Part shown: positions 12,753 through 25,700 of the stretch, in pieces
Layout: every line of letters begins with the position of its first letter
How positions within the stretch are numbered: the stretch's first letter is position 1
Program-made: the position numbers and the translations under genes
DNA from: Reticulitermes speratus
Taxonomy: Eukaryota > Arthropoda > Insecta > Blattodea > Rhinotermitidae
Direction of reading: 5' to 3'
NCBI GenBank assembly: GCA_021186555.1
Contig: JAJKFL010000014.1
Coordinates: 23,195,033-23,259,032, forward strand
Length of the DNA: 64,000 bases
The notes under the pieces: generated by a model
Told to the model about the DNA's origin: nothing
What the model saw: the letters and a program-made list of their open reading frames with translations, nothing else
The model's database searches: none

Positions 12753-13539
12753 GTAATGCTTAACATAACACACTGCATGATTAAGATAAAATATGTTTGA
12801 AACTGGTATAAGCCTACGGACTTTGTTGTGTGCCTTTATGCTTTCAGTGGGACAAAATTGAGTCTTGTAAATTGGCCAATATCGCATAAAATAGGTCTCT
12901 AAAGACTTCAGTAAGTGTATTTGAAACTGTTAGTTCTGTTGCGATGTTTAGAGTTGTGAAGTCTATAAGGGGCCGTTTAAAATGTTTAGTCAATTGAGTT
13001 TTTATTAAAATTCACTTCATTGCTTTGTGTTCATGAAATAAACTATTTCAACGCTGTGAAATTACAGCATAGCCTACAAGTCTGGTAGAAACTTACTTAC
13101 AAAAAATACTTGTGTTACTTTCACTCATTACTGCCACAGCAGGTGGATTACTTCTGAAAATAGTGTTAACATCATGATTTAGAATTCTGGTGAAAAGTGA
13201 TCACCGCTAAGTGGCATCAAACTGTTAAGCTTTGTTTTATCTTACAATGTTTTGTTGACGGGGATGGTGGTCGTGGTGGTGGTAGTGATGGTTATTATGA
13301 TGGTTACGTGGTTTCGTCTGAATGCACTAGTTTGGAAATATTGATAGAAACGAATCCATTGAACTCCGGCTTATGTAAAATAGTTACAGTTAAACACTTT
13401 AATATCTTCGACGCCTCTGTACAAATAAATACCATTTGGTAGGATAAAGTTTATTTACTGGTATGTAGGAATATGCATTGATTTTATATGCAGTTGTTTT
13501 TCAGACTTAAGATTTAAGTGTTCTGGAATCTTACAGCCT

Positions 13540-13672
13540 GTCAATTGTTAGTTATCGACGTTTCGAAGGACCGTGATTTTTCGTTTTCAGGGTCAAGCAG
13601 TCAAAGTGGACTCTTTGACCTTGAAGATGTTGGTAATACCAATTGACGCGATTTAACAACCCAGAAAACTTG
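13540..13672. mobile_element. Palindromic-family fragment
   Basis: Contains ATCGACGTTTCGAAGGACC, the family core, then a small hairpin (TCAAAGTGGACTCTTTGA). It ends near TTTAACAACCCAGAAAACTT, which matches the right-terminus pattern AACAACCCAGAACACTTGAA of the element near 12.4 kb. The left arm is degraded. Confidence 0.45.
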
Positions 13673-15653
13673 CACCCTCCTCTGTTCTTCAAGGTTATAA
13701 AATAGGACACTCGCTTTATGAAATGGCTTGAAAGAGGGGAAATAGGAATAGTTTCAGATATGTTCCTGTGTTACAAGACATGTTACACTGTCCATGCCAA
13801 TACGTTTTGTTTCTTATTTTATACTAATATTCGTTTGGGAAACAGGTCATCTAGTCATTGGTAACACAGTAACTGCTAATTTTGGTATAGAAGTAAAACT
13901 TGTACCAATATTATTACATTAGAGCGACTCGTTGCATGAGAGGCAGAAATGGTTTAAACGTATACCCAAATGGAAAATAAGTTGCTGTCGATTTTAGATG
14001 GAATTTTAAATTGAAAATTATCGATACTGAAGCTGGTTTGTTATATCGGTTTTTGTTTGTATCCGCGAGAGACCACGCTCCTTCTACATGCCATTTTCCA
14101 TTGTCTTGTCATCTAGCAACATCGTAATTTCTTTTGTTTCGTTAATTTACCCGTTTTTTAACTTACATAAAAAATAGGTTACAGTTTGCCATTTCTATAC
14201 CGCAGTTACGCCTTTTCTAATTTTATATTATAATACTGCATAATAGTTGGTATCTCACCGGTGCTGAGCCAGTTATCCTCTCGTGTCATCCTCCTTTCTT
14301 TGCATGGATTCATTCTTTTTTCCTTCTTCGTCACCATCTTTCTCGCCTCATCTTCTCGATTGTCCGTTTCCTTAAACTCTTAACTTCTCGGCAGAGGCGT
14401 CGTCTAATTAGGATCCGTGCATGCATTTCACCCCCTGGCTGGCACTCCTATCCGCCTACAAAAGTAAGCCAACTCTTGCCATTACTCATTTTTATGCGCA
14501 ACCAGCGCATAGTGTTGGAGACAGCGCCATTCATCCCAGCTTCTGATGGCTAAGGCGTGTAACCTCGCTTTCACGCCCTCTTACGAAAGAGGGGGCTCGA
14601 ATTTAAATTTTTTCGTCCTCCCAGCGCCCACAGTCAGTTTAAATGATTGACGAAATTACCGCATTCTGCGTGCTTTTGCACCACTGAGCATTGACAGTGT
14701 GTATAAGGTTACATATGATGGTATGTCTTGTGCTGTTCGTTTATTAATGTAGTTTTCTGCATAATATGTAGCTTGTGTGTTCTTGACTTCCAAGTACAGT
14801 GAGCCAGGTTCTGCTTTATTTCAGTCACATGCGTGTCTTCTGTTCAACAAAATTTTTACCCTAAAAATAATGCTTACAATGACTCTTTCCTTTTCCCTAA
14901 TTACATGTTTTTACTTTTTTACACAAATGTCAGCAAATCGGTGGACGAAGTGAGTTATCTGTCTGTTTTAACAATCTATAAGCAGAATTTCATGGCACTT
15001 CACTTAGGACTCGGCAGGTATAAATTTTAACATCGTATTCTCCTATGATGGTGGATAAAGCTTGGCGTCAGGGGTCAGAAGTCCTTGTATCTCAAACATG
15101 TGTGTGATAAATTCCGATGTGCTTAAGTTTGTGCGAATGAAAATGAAAGTGTATGGTAACTTTCAGAGTTCATATTGAAGTCGTTTGTGAACAACTTGCT
15201 TTTTATAGGTGATTAATTTTAATTAATTACGTGTATGTAATTAATTACTTTTCATATTCAACTGCTACATTCACATGTACCTGAAGTTGGGAGGTTGTTA
15301 CGTGAGTAAATATTGACCTAGAGTTTCAGAAGTCGTATATACTACGGGTTTAACTCTGTCGTTTGAAATGTTCATTAAAAGTGACATTTTCTCCTGATAT
15401 ACCTGATGAGCGGCACTGCATACAAGAATGACCTCACTGTAAATGTCTGTTTTTATAATTGCCTTTACCTATAATTTAGGAGATGGAGAATCTTAAAGAT
15501 TTTGAAGCGAAGTTGGTTTTCTTCCTCGCACAAAAAGTTTTAATGATTCACTAAAAGTTACGTACCTAACTCACGTTAATTTAAAGGGTAAAAATGTAAG
15601 ACGATATTACCACTTCTGAATGAGAAAAGAAAAATGTTGTTTGTGTGTGTGTC
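13673..15653. other. No gene seen; one degraded SINE-like head
   Basis: About 2 kb of AT-rich intron. TGGCTAAGGCGTGTAACCTC (14547-14566) followed by GGGGGCTCGAATTTAAAT resembles a degraded tRNA-like A-box/B-box pair on the + strand. Nothing else supported. Confidence 0.4.
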
Positions 15654-15654
15654 A

Positions 15655-15806
15655 GAGAGAGAGAGAGAGAGAGAGAGCTACTCGCAGAAGTCGTTGAGGT
15701 CGGCAGAACTGGTGTGATGAGAAAGGGTACGGTTGCATATCTTTTAATTTATTCTAGCGACACTTATCTTCATAACACTTATCATTCTCTCTCTCTCTCT
15801 CTCTCA
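15655..15806. repeat. Facing GA and CT dinucleotide runs
   Basis: A (GA)n run at 15655-15678 and a (CT)n run at 15786-15806 lie about 110 bp apart. They are reverse complements of each other, so the transcript could form a long GA/CU stem. This lies about 180 nt upstream of the candidate microexon. Whether it matters for splicing is unknown. Confidence 0.8.
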
Positions 15807-15985
15807 CCCTGCAAGAGAGTAGCGCACTTCAGGATCATAAATCTGTCCTTAACCGTGGCATTACATTGTTGAAAAGGAACCTTTTCCCCAGTTGGCAGAT
15901 CCATGACGAACTGCTTATTCTGCCATTAATTTGCTCTCTTTTCTTGTTCCTCTGTTCTTTTGTGCTGCCACTGGACCCGAATCAG

Positions 15986-16012
15986 ACTCCGGAGACCAGA
16001 GTGGTTGAAACT
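15986..16012 (+). CDS. Candidate 27-nt microexon between the two Ig half-exons
   Basis: Seen: a long pyrimidine-rich tract (about 15928-15968) ends at the first AG (15984-15985). Then come exactly 27 nt reading TPETRVVET, followed by GTAAGT, the same near-perfect donor as exon B. Its length is a multiple of three and both edges would be phase 0, so it could be included between exon A (...EVALQ) and exon B (ADGTYDT...) without a shift. That would lengthen the C'-D region of the Ig domain by nine residues, from 57 to 66 between the cysteines. Inference only: the domain is already complete without it, and a strong pyrimidine tract plus donor can arise by chance in a 49 kb intron. If real it would be an alternative cassette. 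Confidence 0.3.
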
Positions 16013-19000
16013 GTAAGTACAAATCATTTTTTACGTCAGGTACTTTATGCTTATCACAATTCGGTGGAGCATATGTTCAAACACCTGCAGTACTTACCAT
16101 AGAAGTTTTATTTTCGTCGGGGATTTACTTGTAGACAAAACGAAAAGTGAATCTTATTACGTATTTTTATATATGAAGGTGTAAGTGCAGTGAATTTCTA
16201 ATACCTTAATATTTTATTGATTTTTCTTATACTGGAAACAAAATGTTTGTGTGATCAATTTTCAGACGTTTACGTAGGCCTAAACAAGTGCTGTGGCAAA
16301 TATATAGGCTCTATATGCAGCTATAATAGTGGCGGAAATTTTGTCCCTGGACAGAGGACGAAAATATATCCCACACCAGAACTGCGATTTTAAATGTATA
16401 TGAATGGCGTAAGAATTCATCAAAGGGCTTTTCACTTCACGCCAATAATCAATGTCAATTTGATCAGCTCATTCACCGGAAATTAAATACGGGAAATTCT
16501 ATTTATTACTATGTTATAATGAAGTCGTTGAGAAGAAATGATTATTGTCAAATTCTAACATTGTGAGCACGTTTATGTGAAATTTAACACATCTGGGATC
16601 TGCCTAGGTACAGATTAGTTTTACTTCATATAGTTCACAAAAGGTCTAAATAAATCTTGACAAATATATGAGTTTTTTAAATACTGGAGAAAATCCATCT
16701 AGGTGAAAGAGCGTGACTAAACAAATAAGCTCATCGGTTTCATCTAAACTGGGAAATTTGCCCATACTCGATATATTACATTGCCCTTACTGAATACTGC
16801 TTTTCAATTACTGATTTCTTAACACAGGTATCAAAAATTCATATACTCGTACATGCGCTTAGAGATGCGTTTGAATTACTGAAAGCGATTAATTATTGTC
16901 GAATATTCAAACTCCATATAAAATAATCTCCGAATCCTGCCAAAGATTAAGCGTTATCATGTTTAACTATTATGGTAAGACATGCAGAATAAACACCCAT
17001 TTTTTAAATTATCATTACCATTATGTCATTATGGAATTTTGGAATAATTTTAGATTTTTAAGTTTAAATATCCTTATTTGCTTACCTCTGTCTCGTTATT
17101 TTTTTATTCATATTTTATTTAAAAAGTGTCAGTAGTTCAGACAATATGCGTTCTAATGTTATGATAAGAGTGGACAAATAATTGGAAAGGGTGCGAAAGG
17201 GAGGGTTCATGGCCTAATTTAATGCATTTTCGCGCTATCTTCCAAGACGGACCGAGGAAAAGCACGAAGAAACTCAAAATAATCGGTTTCGGAACCTAAA
17301 TTTGAAATCAAGGTCACCTATGTACGTAGTAGGTGTGCTTACCATTCCGTCAAATCTTCCTCTAACCTCCTTTTACTTTCGCGAAGTCCAAGTATACTCT
17401 TCGGCACTTTTTCGTCAGGTTCTTTATATGCATGTATAATAAGATACCCATCTTATTAGCCTAGTTGCATCATGGGAGTGTTAGCTCCTTCTAGAAGGAG
17501 AAGGTCCTGTAAATATTTCTCAAGACATGCGTTTCACTATTTTCACATTTGCGTCACTCTCTGTGTTTTAAAGCCTCCATGTCTGACGAACCACAAGACG
17601 AAGGGTCATTTCTTTTTATTCGTGTTATCTGGAAGACAGCTGCGGAAATCTTGTTATTTCCAAGAGATTTTCTGTTTTTGTTTACGACGAAGACAGATGA
17701 GTTCCCCTTGACTATTCCAGTAAGAGGAGCCGCGTTCATTTAAATTTAAATTAATTAGCAACATTGGGAAAACTGTGTAATTAGGAGTCTAACCTAATAT
17801 AACGATCTTTAGCTACGTAGTATCCGTTACAGACTCATCTCAGTAATTGAGACAAGGATTAACTGTGTACATAAAATTTAAGCATTGGGTTGTAAGGGGT
17901 AACCATTGAATGTTTAATAACGGTATCGGTTAGGGCATCAGTTACAGTTCCCGTTTTTGTGTTTACCGTAATTCAAAGGTGCACTTTCTTTCCTTTTTTT
18001 TAACTTGTCCAAGAGATTCAGTGTAACTTCAGACCGTAAGAACTCTGCAATACGAAACCAGAGTATGGCAACGCTAATGATTAGAAAGTCCTAAGCATAA
18101 TGATTCTATTCAAAATGCATCTTCAGAAGCTTTTGTAGGATGTTAGGAGATACCTTCCCTGAACCTTCCTCATCCCCACCACTGTCCGTGTGTGTGTGTG
18201 TTTGCTGAATAAATTACTTACTAGAGAACACGTTTATAGGAGCAATGTTTCCTGACTGCTTTCTTAATTAATATTTTATTCTTTCACATTTTTACCAAGA
18301 GCCGCGACCTTAAAAAATCCTGCACTTTACTACTCAGAGTATTTTTACCACTGGGCTTTAAAAACAGGTAATACTTTCCTTCAGTCCAAGCCTGCCTTCT
18401 CCAAATTCACCCTTTCCTTAAAATTTTCAGACTAAAATATTCTGTAAATCTGCCGCCTCTGTGTTTTACATGTTCAGCCCTGTTATTCATTTTTATAACA
18501 CTGAAATTCATCGCTTCAATAATACTATATAAACGTGAATGTTATTAATCCGCTACTTTTAAGTAATTTTCTACAGCCTCTAATTACTGTGTCCGTCTTA
18601 GGCCGAAATACTATTCTAGCACGTTTTTCTCAAAACACCCTCAAACCATGTGTTCCACTTACAGTAAGATCCAAGTTTCACTCTATCATAAAATGTCATG
18701 AAAAATTATAATTTTGGATATTTTAATCCTTAATGTTTCAAATACACTACAGGAAGATAAAAATCCAGAACTGCGTTGTAGGAAACACTTTACGAATTTG
18801 TTCTACTCTTTTAACTTCTTTATGATCATAAATGTGATATGCTAATATCATACACGGTATATTTGATGTAACACTATTGACGTGAAACATTACAATGACT
18901 GTCCTTCTGGAGAAAATGAATATAAGGAAAAGGTGATGACTTGTGTGGTTTCCGTTTTTATTATTTTCTTAGATAAAAAAATTACACAAAAAGCCAATCA

Positions 19001-20095
19001 AAAATATTTGAGGGCCCAGTCTTCAAAAAGACTTCATAAAAGGGAGGGATGAGTAAAATGCAAGTCACTAGGAATATGGCGTTTGACAGGTGTGTAAACG
19101 CAACATACCATAAACTTAGAAATATCACAAATTGTTAACAGAATATTTTGAGGGCTTTCATGTAAGTGGGCGTCCAACCATTTGACAAGGTTTATGTAAA
19201 GAATAATATGTAAGCATCTGTTGATGTGTTTGTTCGGTCTACTTGCTTTTCATAACGTTCCAACTAGTGGTCTTCTTCTCAAGAAACAACCTGTATTTGC
19301 AGGAGTTGTTTATAAAATGAGAAGAGTGTCCACAACACATAGCTAGTGGTCGAGTAAAGCAGTGAACTGAGAAAAGGTCTACACGACTGCAGATTGCATT
19401 CACCAGTTGGTAACAAACCCAACAGCGTTTGTGACTTTTATTGCCAAAGTTCATAACTCCATGTGAAAGCGGACGGCTAGGTTAGTAGTTGCTTCTACTT
19501 GTATTCCCGTATTCGACCAACAGTTTTTCCCTCCTCCGCCTCGTCCGCCTGCACTAGAAAGAATTACCAAGAATATATACTTCCTGACCATGGTAGAACT
19601 TACGTAGTAAAATATTTCACTTCACCCCCACCCTGCACTAATTTCAGAAGGCGAACATAGCTTTGTTAGAATTGTCATTGTAGTAAAGGTTAATATAGCA
19701 GTAAGTCTGGCAATGTAAAAGAAAAACTTTTTATTCATTGAATTTATCTTTCCATGATCCGGACTCCCTTTATCTCTAGTGACGTAACTTCCCTCTACCT
19801 AACTTCTCCAGCTTTGTATTCGGGAGACCTCAGATTCAAATCTCTGCCCGAAATAAGCAATATTGACTTGACTTGGTACTGAAATTCTGGTTGGAGTTGG
19901 TAGCACTGCTTCGTGGTCGGGAAGTCAAGGATTTAAATATCTTTCTGAAGGCCGAACATCCACACGGAAGATTTTTGTTACTTTCCTTAGCCTCTCCGGA
20001 TACATGAGGAGACAGCACCTTAAATCAGGCAACACAGCTTCCTGAAAACCTCTTTTCCAGTTTATCACCTATCGTCTTAGCATTCATCGTCATAT
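16013..20095. other. No gene seen
   Basis: About 4 kb of AT-rich intron with a short GT run near 18188-18201. Short frames at 16896-17135, 17472-17743 and 19239-19454 have no recognisable domain. CAGATTCAAATCTCTGCCCG near 19830 is weakly B-box-like. Confidence 0.4.
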
Positions 20096-20376
20096 TCTCC
20101 CTGTGTTCGGAACAGATTAGGCTACGGGCTGGACGGTCCGGGGTTCGAAACCCGACAGGGAAAAGAGATTTATCATTTCTCCAAAACCTCCAAACCGGCT
20201 CTCGGTCCAAACCCCCCCCCCTATTCAATCGGAACCGGGGTTCTTTCCCGGGGATAAAGCGGCCAGAGTGTGAAGTTGACAACCTTCATCTAGCGCCGAG
20301 ATTAAGAATGACTGGAGCTATAAATGTACTTCCCCCTACATGCCTTCATGGCGTGGACATGGACAGTTTTACCTAT
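20096..20376 (+). repeat. tRNA-derived SINE type A, + strand copy
   Basis: Head GGCTACGGGCTGGACGGTCC with B box GGGGTTCGAAACCC, then the family body: AAACCGGCTCTCGGTCC, a C run, TTCAATCGGAACCGGGGTTC, GGGATAAAGCGGCCAGAG, TGAAGTTGACAACCTTCATC, CTAGCGCCGAG and CATGCCTTCATGGCGTGGAC. It ends around GTTTTACCT. The A-box end is diverged. About 280 bp, same orientation as the host gene. Confidence 0.75.
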
Positions 20377-20454
20377 ATCTTTGTAACACACCTCTGTGAG
20401 GAACATTTAGACATAGCGTACAGAAAATTGTATTTCGTACTGAATATTACGGGG

Positions 20455-20790
20455 TGATAAAATCAAGAAGAATAAGATGGACGGGGCGTGTGACACGTAT
20501 GGGGTAGAGGACAGGTGCATACAGGATTCTTGGTGGGGAAACCTGAGGAAAAGTGACCGCTTGGTTGACCTCGTCGGAGATGGAAGGATGATATTATAAT
20601 GGATCTTAAAGAAATAATATGGGATGTTGTAGACTGAATTAATCTTGGCTGACGTTAGGGAATAGTGGCGGGCTCTTGTAAACACGGTAATGAACATGCG
20701 GGTTCCATAAAATGTGAGGCATTTCTTGACTAGCTGCAAACTATTGGCTTCACAAGAAGGACCGTGCCTCACGGAGTTAGATGGTTGAAA
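20455..20790 (+). mobile_element. Decayed C-terminal tail of a non-LTR retrotransposon
   Basis: Read with frame breaks, the + strand gives pieces of a reverse-transcriptase tail: an IRWTGRV-type motif (family pattern MRWAGHVARMG), an AYRIL..GGE piece, then codons corresponding to the AMNLRVP ending at GTAATGAACATGCGGGTTCC. The shared 3' UTR follows (TTTCTTGACTAGCTGCAAAC, CACAAGAAGGACCGTGCCTC). Several stops and shifts show it is dead. The 121-codon open frame on the opposite strand is antisense to this tail and is the LVKKCLTFYGTRMFIT type of artefact peptide. Confidence 0.75.
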
Positions 20791-22494
20791 AAGATGTTTC
20801 CCTTATACTTTTTCAAATATACATCATACACACAAATTGTGGACCTTAATGAGTTCTGCATTTTGTGCCTTTTTCTTAAGAACATGCAAAAATGTTACTT
20901 CAGTTTAGTTTAATTACGCTTTATGTCGTACCCACTACAATCAAATTAAATTTACCTAATAATGTTTAATATCTGTCCCCATCGCAGATTTCATCCAAAC
21001 ACGGTCACGAGTTTCAAAGAAACACGTGTACTGATGGACTGATTGAATAGGCTGACGCGACAACACATCTTGTCCAGAGGGGATTTGATCTCGTATCCTT
21101 TCCTTTCAAATGCATTCGATCACAGCATATGATACATTTTTAGAGCTGGTGGTTGGATCTCATTCCCCTCCCGCCTTCTCTATACAGCCCTCTGCTATAT
21201 GATCTGCTGCAAACGTAACACAGGGTTTCGTTTTACTCCTCAAAGCCGTTTCGCTGATATATACAGTCACCAATGCATTATTCACTAGCAAGTTCTTATG
21301 GGGAGAAGTACTTCAGACGACTGACAACAATGCCAGATAAAGCTGCAAAATGGCAGTGTTCAACCGGGCCTTAAAATTCAAGCCTGACTTTGATTTTCCT
21401 GTGCCGGTTGGAAGTTGCACATCTCCATGTTGCCCAAAAGTGCTCGATGCTTGACTCTTTATGAATTCAAGTAACAAATGTTCTTGGATCAGATAACATA
21501 ATATTCATTGCGAACAATATTTCCTCTCCTTTTAAAATTATTGTAACAATTTTCATTCGCTCTGGTTTCTCATCCACTTTTATGAAGGAAATGCTTGTCT
21601 TAATATAACATTTAGTATTCGGATGTTTTTTGGATTCAGTTCATCCTTTACATGCTTTCCCTTGTCTACTAGTATTAGTACTGGTGGGTTATGTTCCCTA
21701 TCTAAAACCACGTGGCAGTTTCTTCCTAGACAAGCTAATAGATACTACCGTCTTCATCCCTTCGTAACATCAACATCCCATACATTCAGGAAGAGAGTTA
21801 CACACTTGAATACACCAAGCAAATATCTATATCAGGAAAACACAGTAACTGACCTTTCACTTGCAACTACAACTTTAAACAATATAAAAAATTGATAAAG
21901 TTTTGCTTGAAAATTATTTTAGAATCTAATACACTGAAAATAATACACCGAAGGCAGGAAAAGGGGAAAACATGAAATTATACCTCATACTTCTCATTCA
22001 CACAGAGGAACATTTATTAAGTAATAATATTTAATAATTCATAAACATAAACACATTATATTTTGGGCGAAAGGATTTTAAAATTTGTAGTTCACTCTAG
22101 GCTAGTATCTCATAAGATAAAAAAGAGGGTACACAAAAGCCAATAGAAGTAAACAGAAAATGAAATTTGCTACTTAGTGAATGGGTAAAACAAGAAGAGC
22201 ACAGACAACATGAGAACTGAACGGCTGCAGAGGCTTTGATCTAAAAGTAGTGCGTTCGGAGTATTGTTTTAAGTTTTACATATATTTTAAGAGTGTATTG
22301 ATTTGTATCACTTCTGTGTAATGTGGGATCCCATCGTTACAAAATTCGCACTGTAGAAATGTATAAATATAATGAACTGCTCGGAGGTATGTATTCAGAA
22401 CCGAAACATGTAGCAGGAATATCGGCAATAAAAATGTGTGTAGTTCTGGCGACTGGACTTTTGTAAGTATATTAAGCTGGTACTTGCTCGTCTA
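20791..22494. other. No gene seen; degraded tRNA-like piece
   Basis: AT-rich intron. GGGATTTGATCTCGTATCC near 21080 looks like a reversed B box of an old minus-strand SINE. The frame at 21623-21895 shows no domain. Confidence 0.35.
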
Positions 22495-22770
22495 AACAAA
22501 AGGTTGCGATGGTTCATAACCCTCTTCACAAGAGGCCGTAACCTCTCCCAATCATGAGCCAGATGAATCCATTCCGCAGGTCTGCCTTCATTTCCTAGGT
22601 CTGTAAAATATATTTCAACATTATTCTCGCATCTACGGTTAGTTTCCAAAATGCTTTCTTCCCACCAGTTTTTCAGACTAACTTTTATGAATTTATTATT
22701 TCTCGCACGCGTGCTACATGCCCCTCGCGCCCCATTTTGTGTGATGTTATAACCCTGACAATACTCAGTG
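22495..22770 (-). mobile_element. Reverse-transcriptase C-terminal fragment of a LINE
   Basis: On the minus strand an open frame reads KFIKVSLKNWWEESILETNR, then RRCENNVEIYFTDLGNEG, then EWIHLAHDWERLRPLVKRVM followed by NHRNLL. This follows the pattern RRWEDNI..DL...G..G..W..LAQDRDRWR.LV..VMN.R seen at the C termini of insect non-LTR retrotransposon polymerases. It is more open than the other tails in the window and probably a different family or a younger fragment. The catalytic domain is absent. Not a host gene. Confidence 0.65.
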
Positions 22771-25700
22771 CTGAATATGATACTAATTGCGCAGCTTTTC
22801 GTGGTCTTCAGCAGCATGACATTCATACAGATTTCCATAACAGGCGTTCTGCTAGTACAGACGTTGCAAGACGGACATGTTCTTTCTAAGAATGTGAGCC
22901 TTGTCTATAATGAAAAGCTATACATGATGAAAGAGCTCGACGCAGCAAGAAATACGCAAGGCCCTTTTTTAAGCTTCCCTGGTTCATAAACCGTGGGATC
23001 CGCCTTTGCTCAATTATGAGAGCCAGTTGGGGCGATTCGACTCATTCACAAAGTATTCGCCTTTTTATTCGTGAGACACTTGCGTCACATCTCGGCAGTG
23101 TGACCAACTGTTCTGACACTTTCTTCGATAATTTCTCCACTTCCTACAGCTGGAACAAGCTGTGGCTGTTCCCTCTCAACAAGTATCCCAATTTGCCATA
23201 CGTGCTCATTCAATAATTTCTTAATCGACATTATTCACATGCCATGAACCAATAAAGAGTGGCAGCTTGTTGTTAGTAGCACTTATTCTGGAACTTCATC
23301 CAAATTATGCTGTTACAGATAAAACAAAGCATCCGACTACTTAAAATGGCCCAAGGAAGATAATGCGTGGAGAAATGTTGTGCTAAACCCCTAAAATTGG
23401 AGAACTGTGATGTACTTGTAGAATGTGCTCAGAAACAAAACTTTTCTCTGTTTATTTCTTTCTCACAAGTCATAAGCTCCAAGCACGTCCTGCGGATATT
23501 ATCACGTGGTTATAACTGCCAATATTTGTGTGAACAAAGTAATTAGGCGACTGGACTGGAATGTTCCCTGAAGAAGGACCCGTAACATCCCGGAGACGAG
23601 ATAAAACCGATCAAAGAGACTTATTTTCCGCTTCCTGATGTGGTGTGAGATGAACCTGTTGACTTCCGCGGCCTAAAAGATATTCAGGACCATAAAATCC
23701 GACTTTGAGATGCTTATTGTCACTCCGCTTTCAATTCTTCAATGAAACAAGTGACGAAAATCAAGTCTTAACATACCTCAGAATTGACTGCCTTACGTGG
23801 TCAATAGGCCTGTTTCAATTTTCTTGGGTTTACTCAGTAGCTTTAGTCTGCTGCTGAAGCTGAGCATTACCTAACGTGTATATAAACAGTCACAGTCGAA
23901 TGTTGGGATAAAATTGTTTCTTCATTTCCTCATGGATCCACATTTCCTGTAAAGAGTAACAATTTTCAGACCTGTATGTTCTGCCATTGCATCATTTTCC
24001 CATTTAAATTTTGAGAGTAATTATTAATTATAATTAATTAGAATATTGCTGTTCTTCCCTTAGGCAGTTTAGTTTATTATTTTTTTCATAATTGACTATA
24101 TGCGTCGTTGAAGTAAATAAATGTTAATATAATTAAATTTCAATATATGTACATCTGCCGGGTCGAAGGTTTGAAGTAGCTCTAGGGAGGATATGCAAAA
24201 TATATGTCCTACAGTTTCAGACGTTAAAAACGGGGATGGGGAAGTGGGGAGTGACCAGTTACGCCAAGGTTATTTGAGAAGTGCGGGGAATATAAACAAA
24301 TAATAATTTATTTTAATCTAGCAGTATGGATTAAGTGTGCTATTGTATGTAAGTCTAATGAAAAATGTAAGAGTTTGCTAGTACAGTGTCAGACTAACTT
24401 CAGATTTTTTTATGATTCTCTAATTCTATACTAGAAAAAGCTGATGCATTTTGATGGATATACGAGGACTAAGTGTGTATCACTGTTTGGGGTAGTTTTC
24501 AGGACGGATTCGAACAATCGCCTTTAACAACACATAATCTGTATGTTACATATGTTTTATTACTCGCAAGGAGATGGATCCATCTGGGTTCCTTACCAGA
24601 AAATAGGTGCCGGCATGCAGAACGTCGAAAACATATTGTAGCGCAGTATTTAAAACATTTTGTCGATGCTCAACCTATTATTTAAATTAAAAATTAAACT
24701 TTTGAAAGTATTTTCTGTTTGTTTTATCCCGTATCTGACAGTACTACGTGTCTGTAACTTTTGCCGCAACATATAGTACCTCTATATGACTCAGATGCTC
24801 AAGAGTGCAAACATTTCCCGAAAATTTAGGAGCCAGCTTAAAATTATCGGCGCCAGAAAGGTGACGCGAAGCAGGTTTCATGCTAGGGACTCATAAATAT
24901 TAGGCGCCACTGTACAGAATTGTCAACATGGCAACCTGGCGCCCGGGATTTGAGCACCCCTGCAGATTATGTGCCTGATCGGTTTACATATAAATTAATG
25001 TTTAACAGATTAGTACGAACATATCGATCATAGGTTTACTCCGAAATCGCCGTTTAAACTGAAAATCATTCCATCATTGCCTCTTTTTTTATACGCATAT
25101 TTCTTTATTCTACGACAATCTACAAGCAGTTTCCTGGAGGTACTGAAGTAAACCACGAAAATGTTATATGTGGTAGCTAAAATGCTTAATGCACAGTTAT
25201 GGATCATTTAAAAACATGAAAATCTTGTCAGTAAAGCGAGGTTGTGGCCGAGATGCAAACAGGTAAACTCCCAAATGCATTTCCTGAGCACAAATGACGA
25301 ACTAACCCACTCGACACCATCCTGTCATATTCCGCGTATTTTACAATTGTTATGCATGTGAATTGTGAATTTCTTTAAATAAACCCTTAAATAGTCATTT
25401 TGTGTTGTTACGCCCGTTGTAAATAATTTTGTAATCTTTACTAAAAATACAAGCGCATTTAAAAATATATGTGTGCAGTTACACTTTTGCATGAACAGTC
25501 ACTGACCTGTGGCATGAAGACCACAAAAGGGGGCCCTAATAGCATTATCTATAGGCCTACACCGCCTCTAGGAAGAGTTGCTTCTTCCATTACTCCCTCC
25601 AGAACTTCCAGAAGATTTCAGCTCCCTCGTAGCATACGTGTTAAGCCTAGGCGACAGAGGAGAGACTACGGAGTGGGGAGGACTTCCTGAACAGCCTTCT

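Noticed and set aside
20407..20772. 121-codon minus-strand frame with LVKKCLTFYGTR
   Set aside because: Antisense of a decayed LINE tail; the same antisense peptide appears at the 27.8 kb copy.
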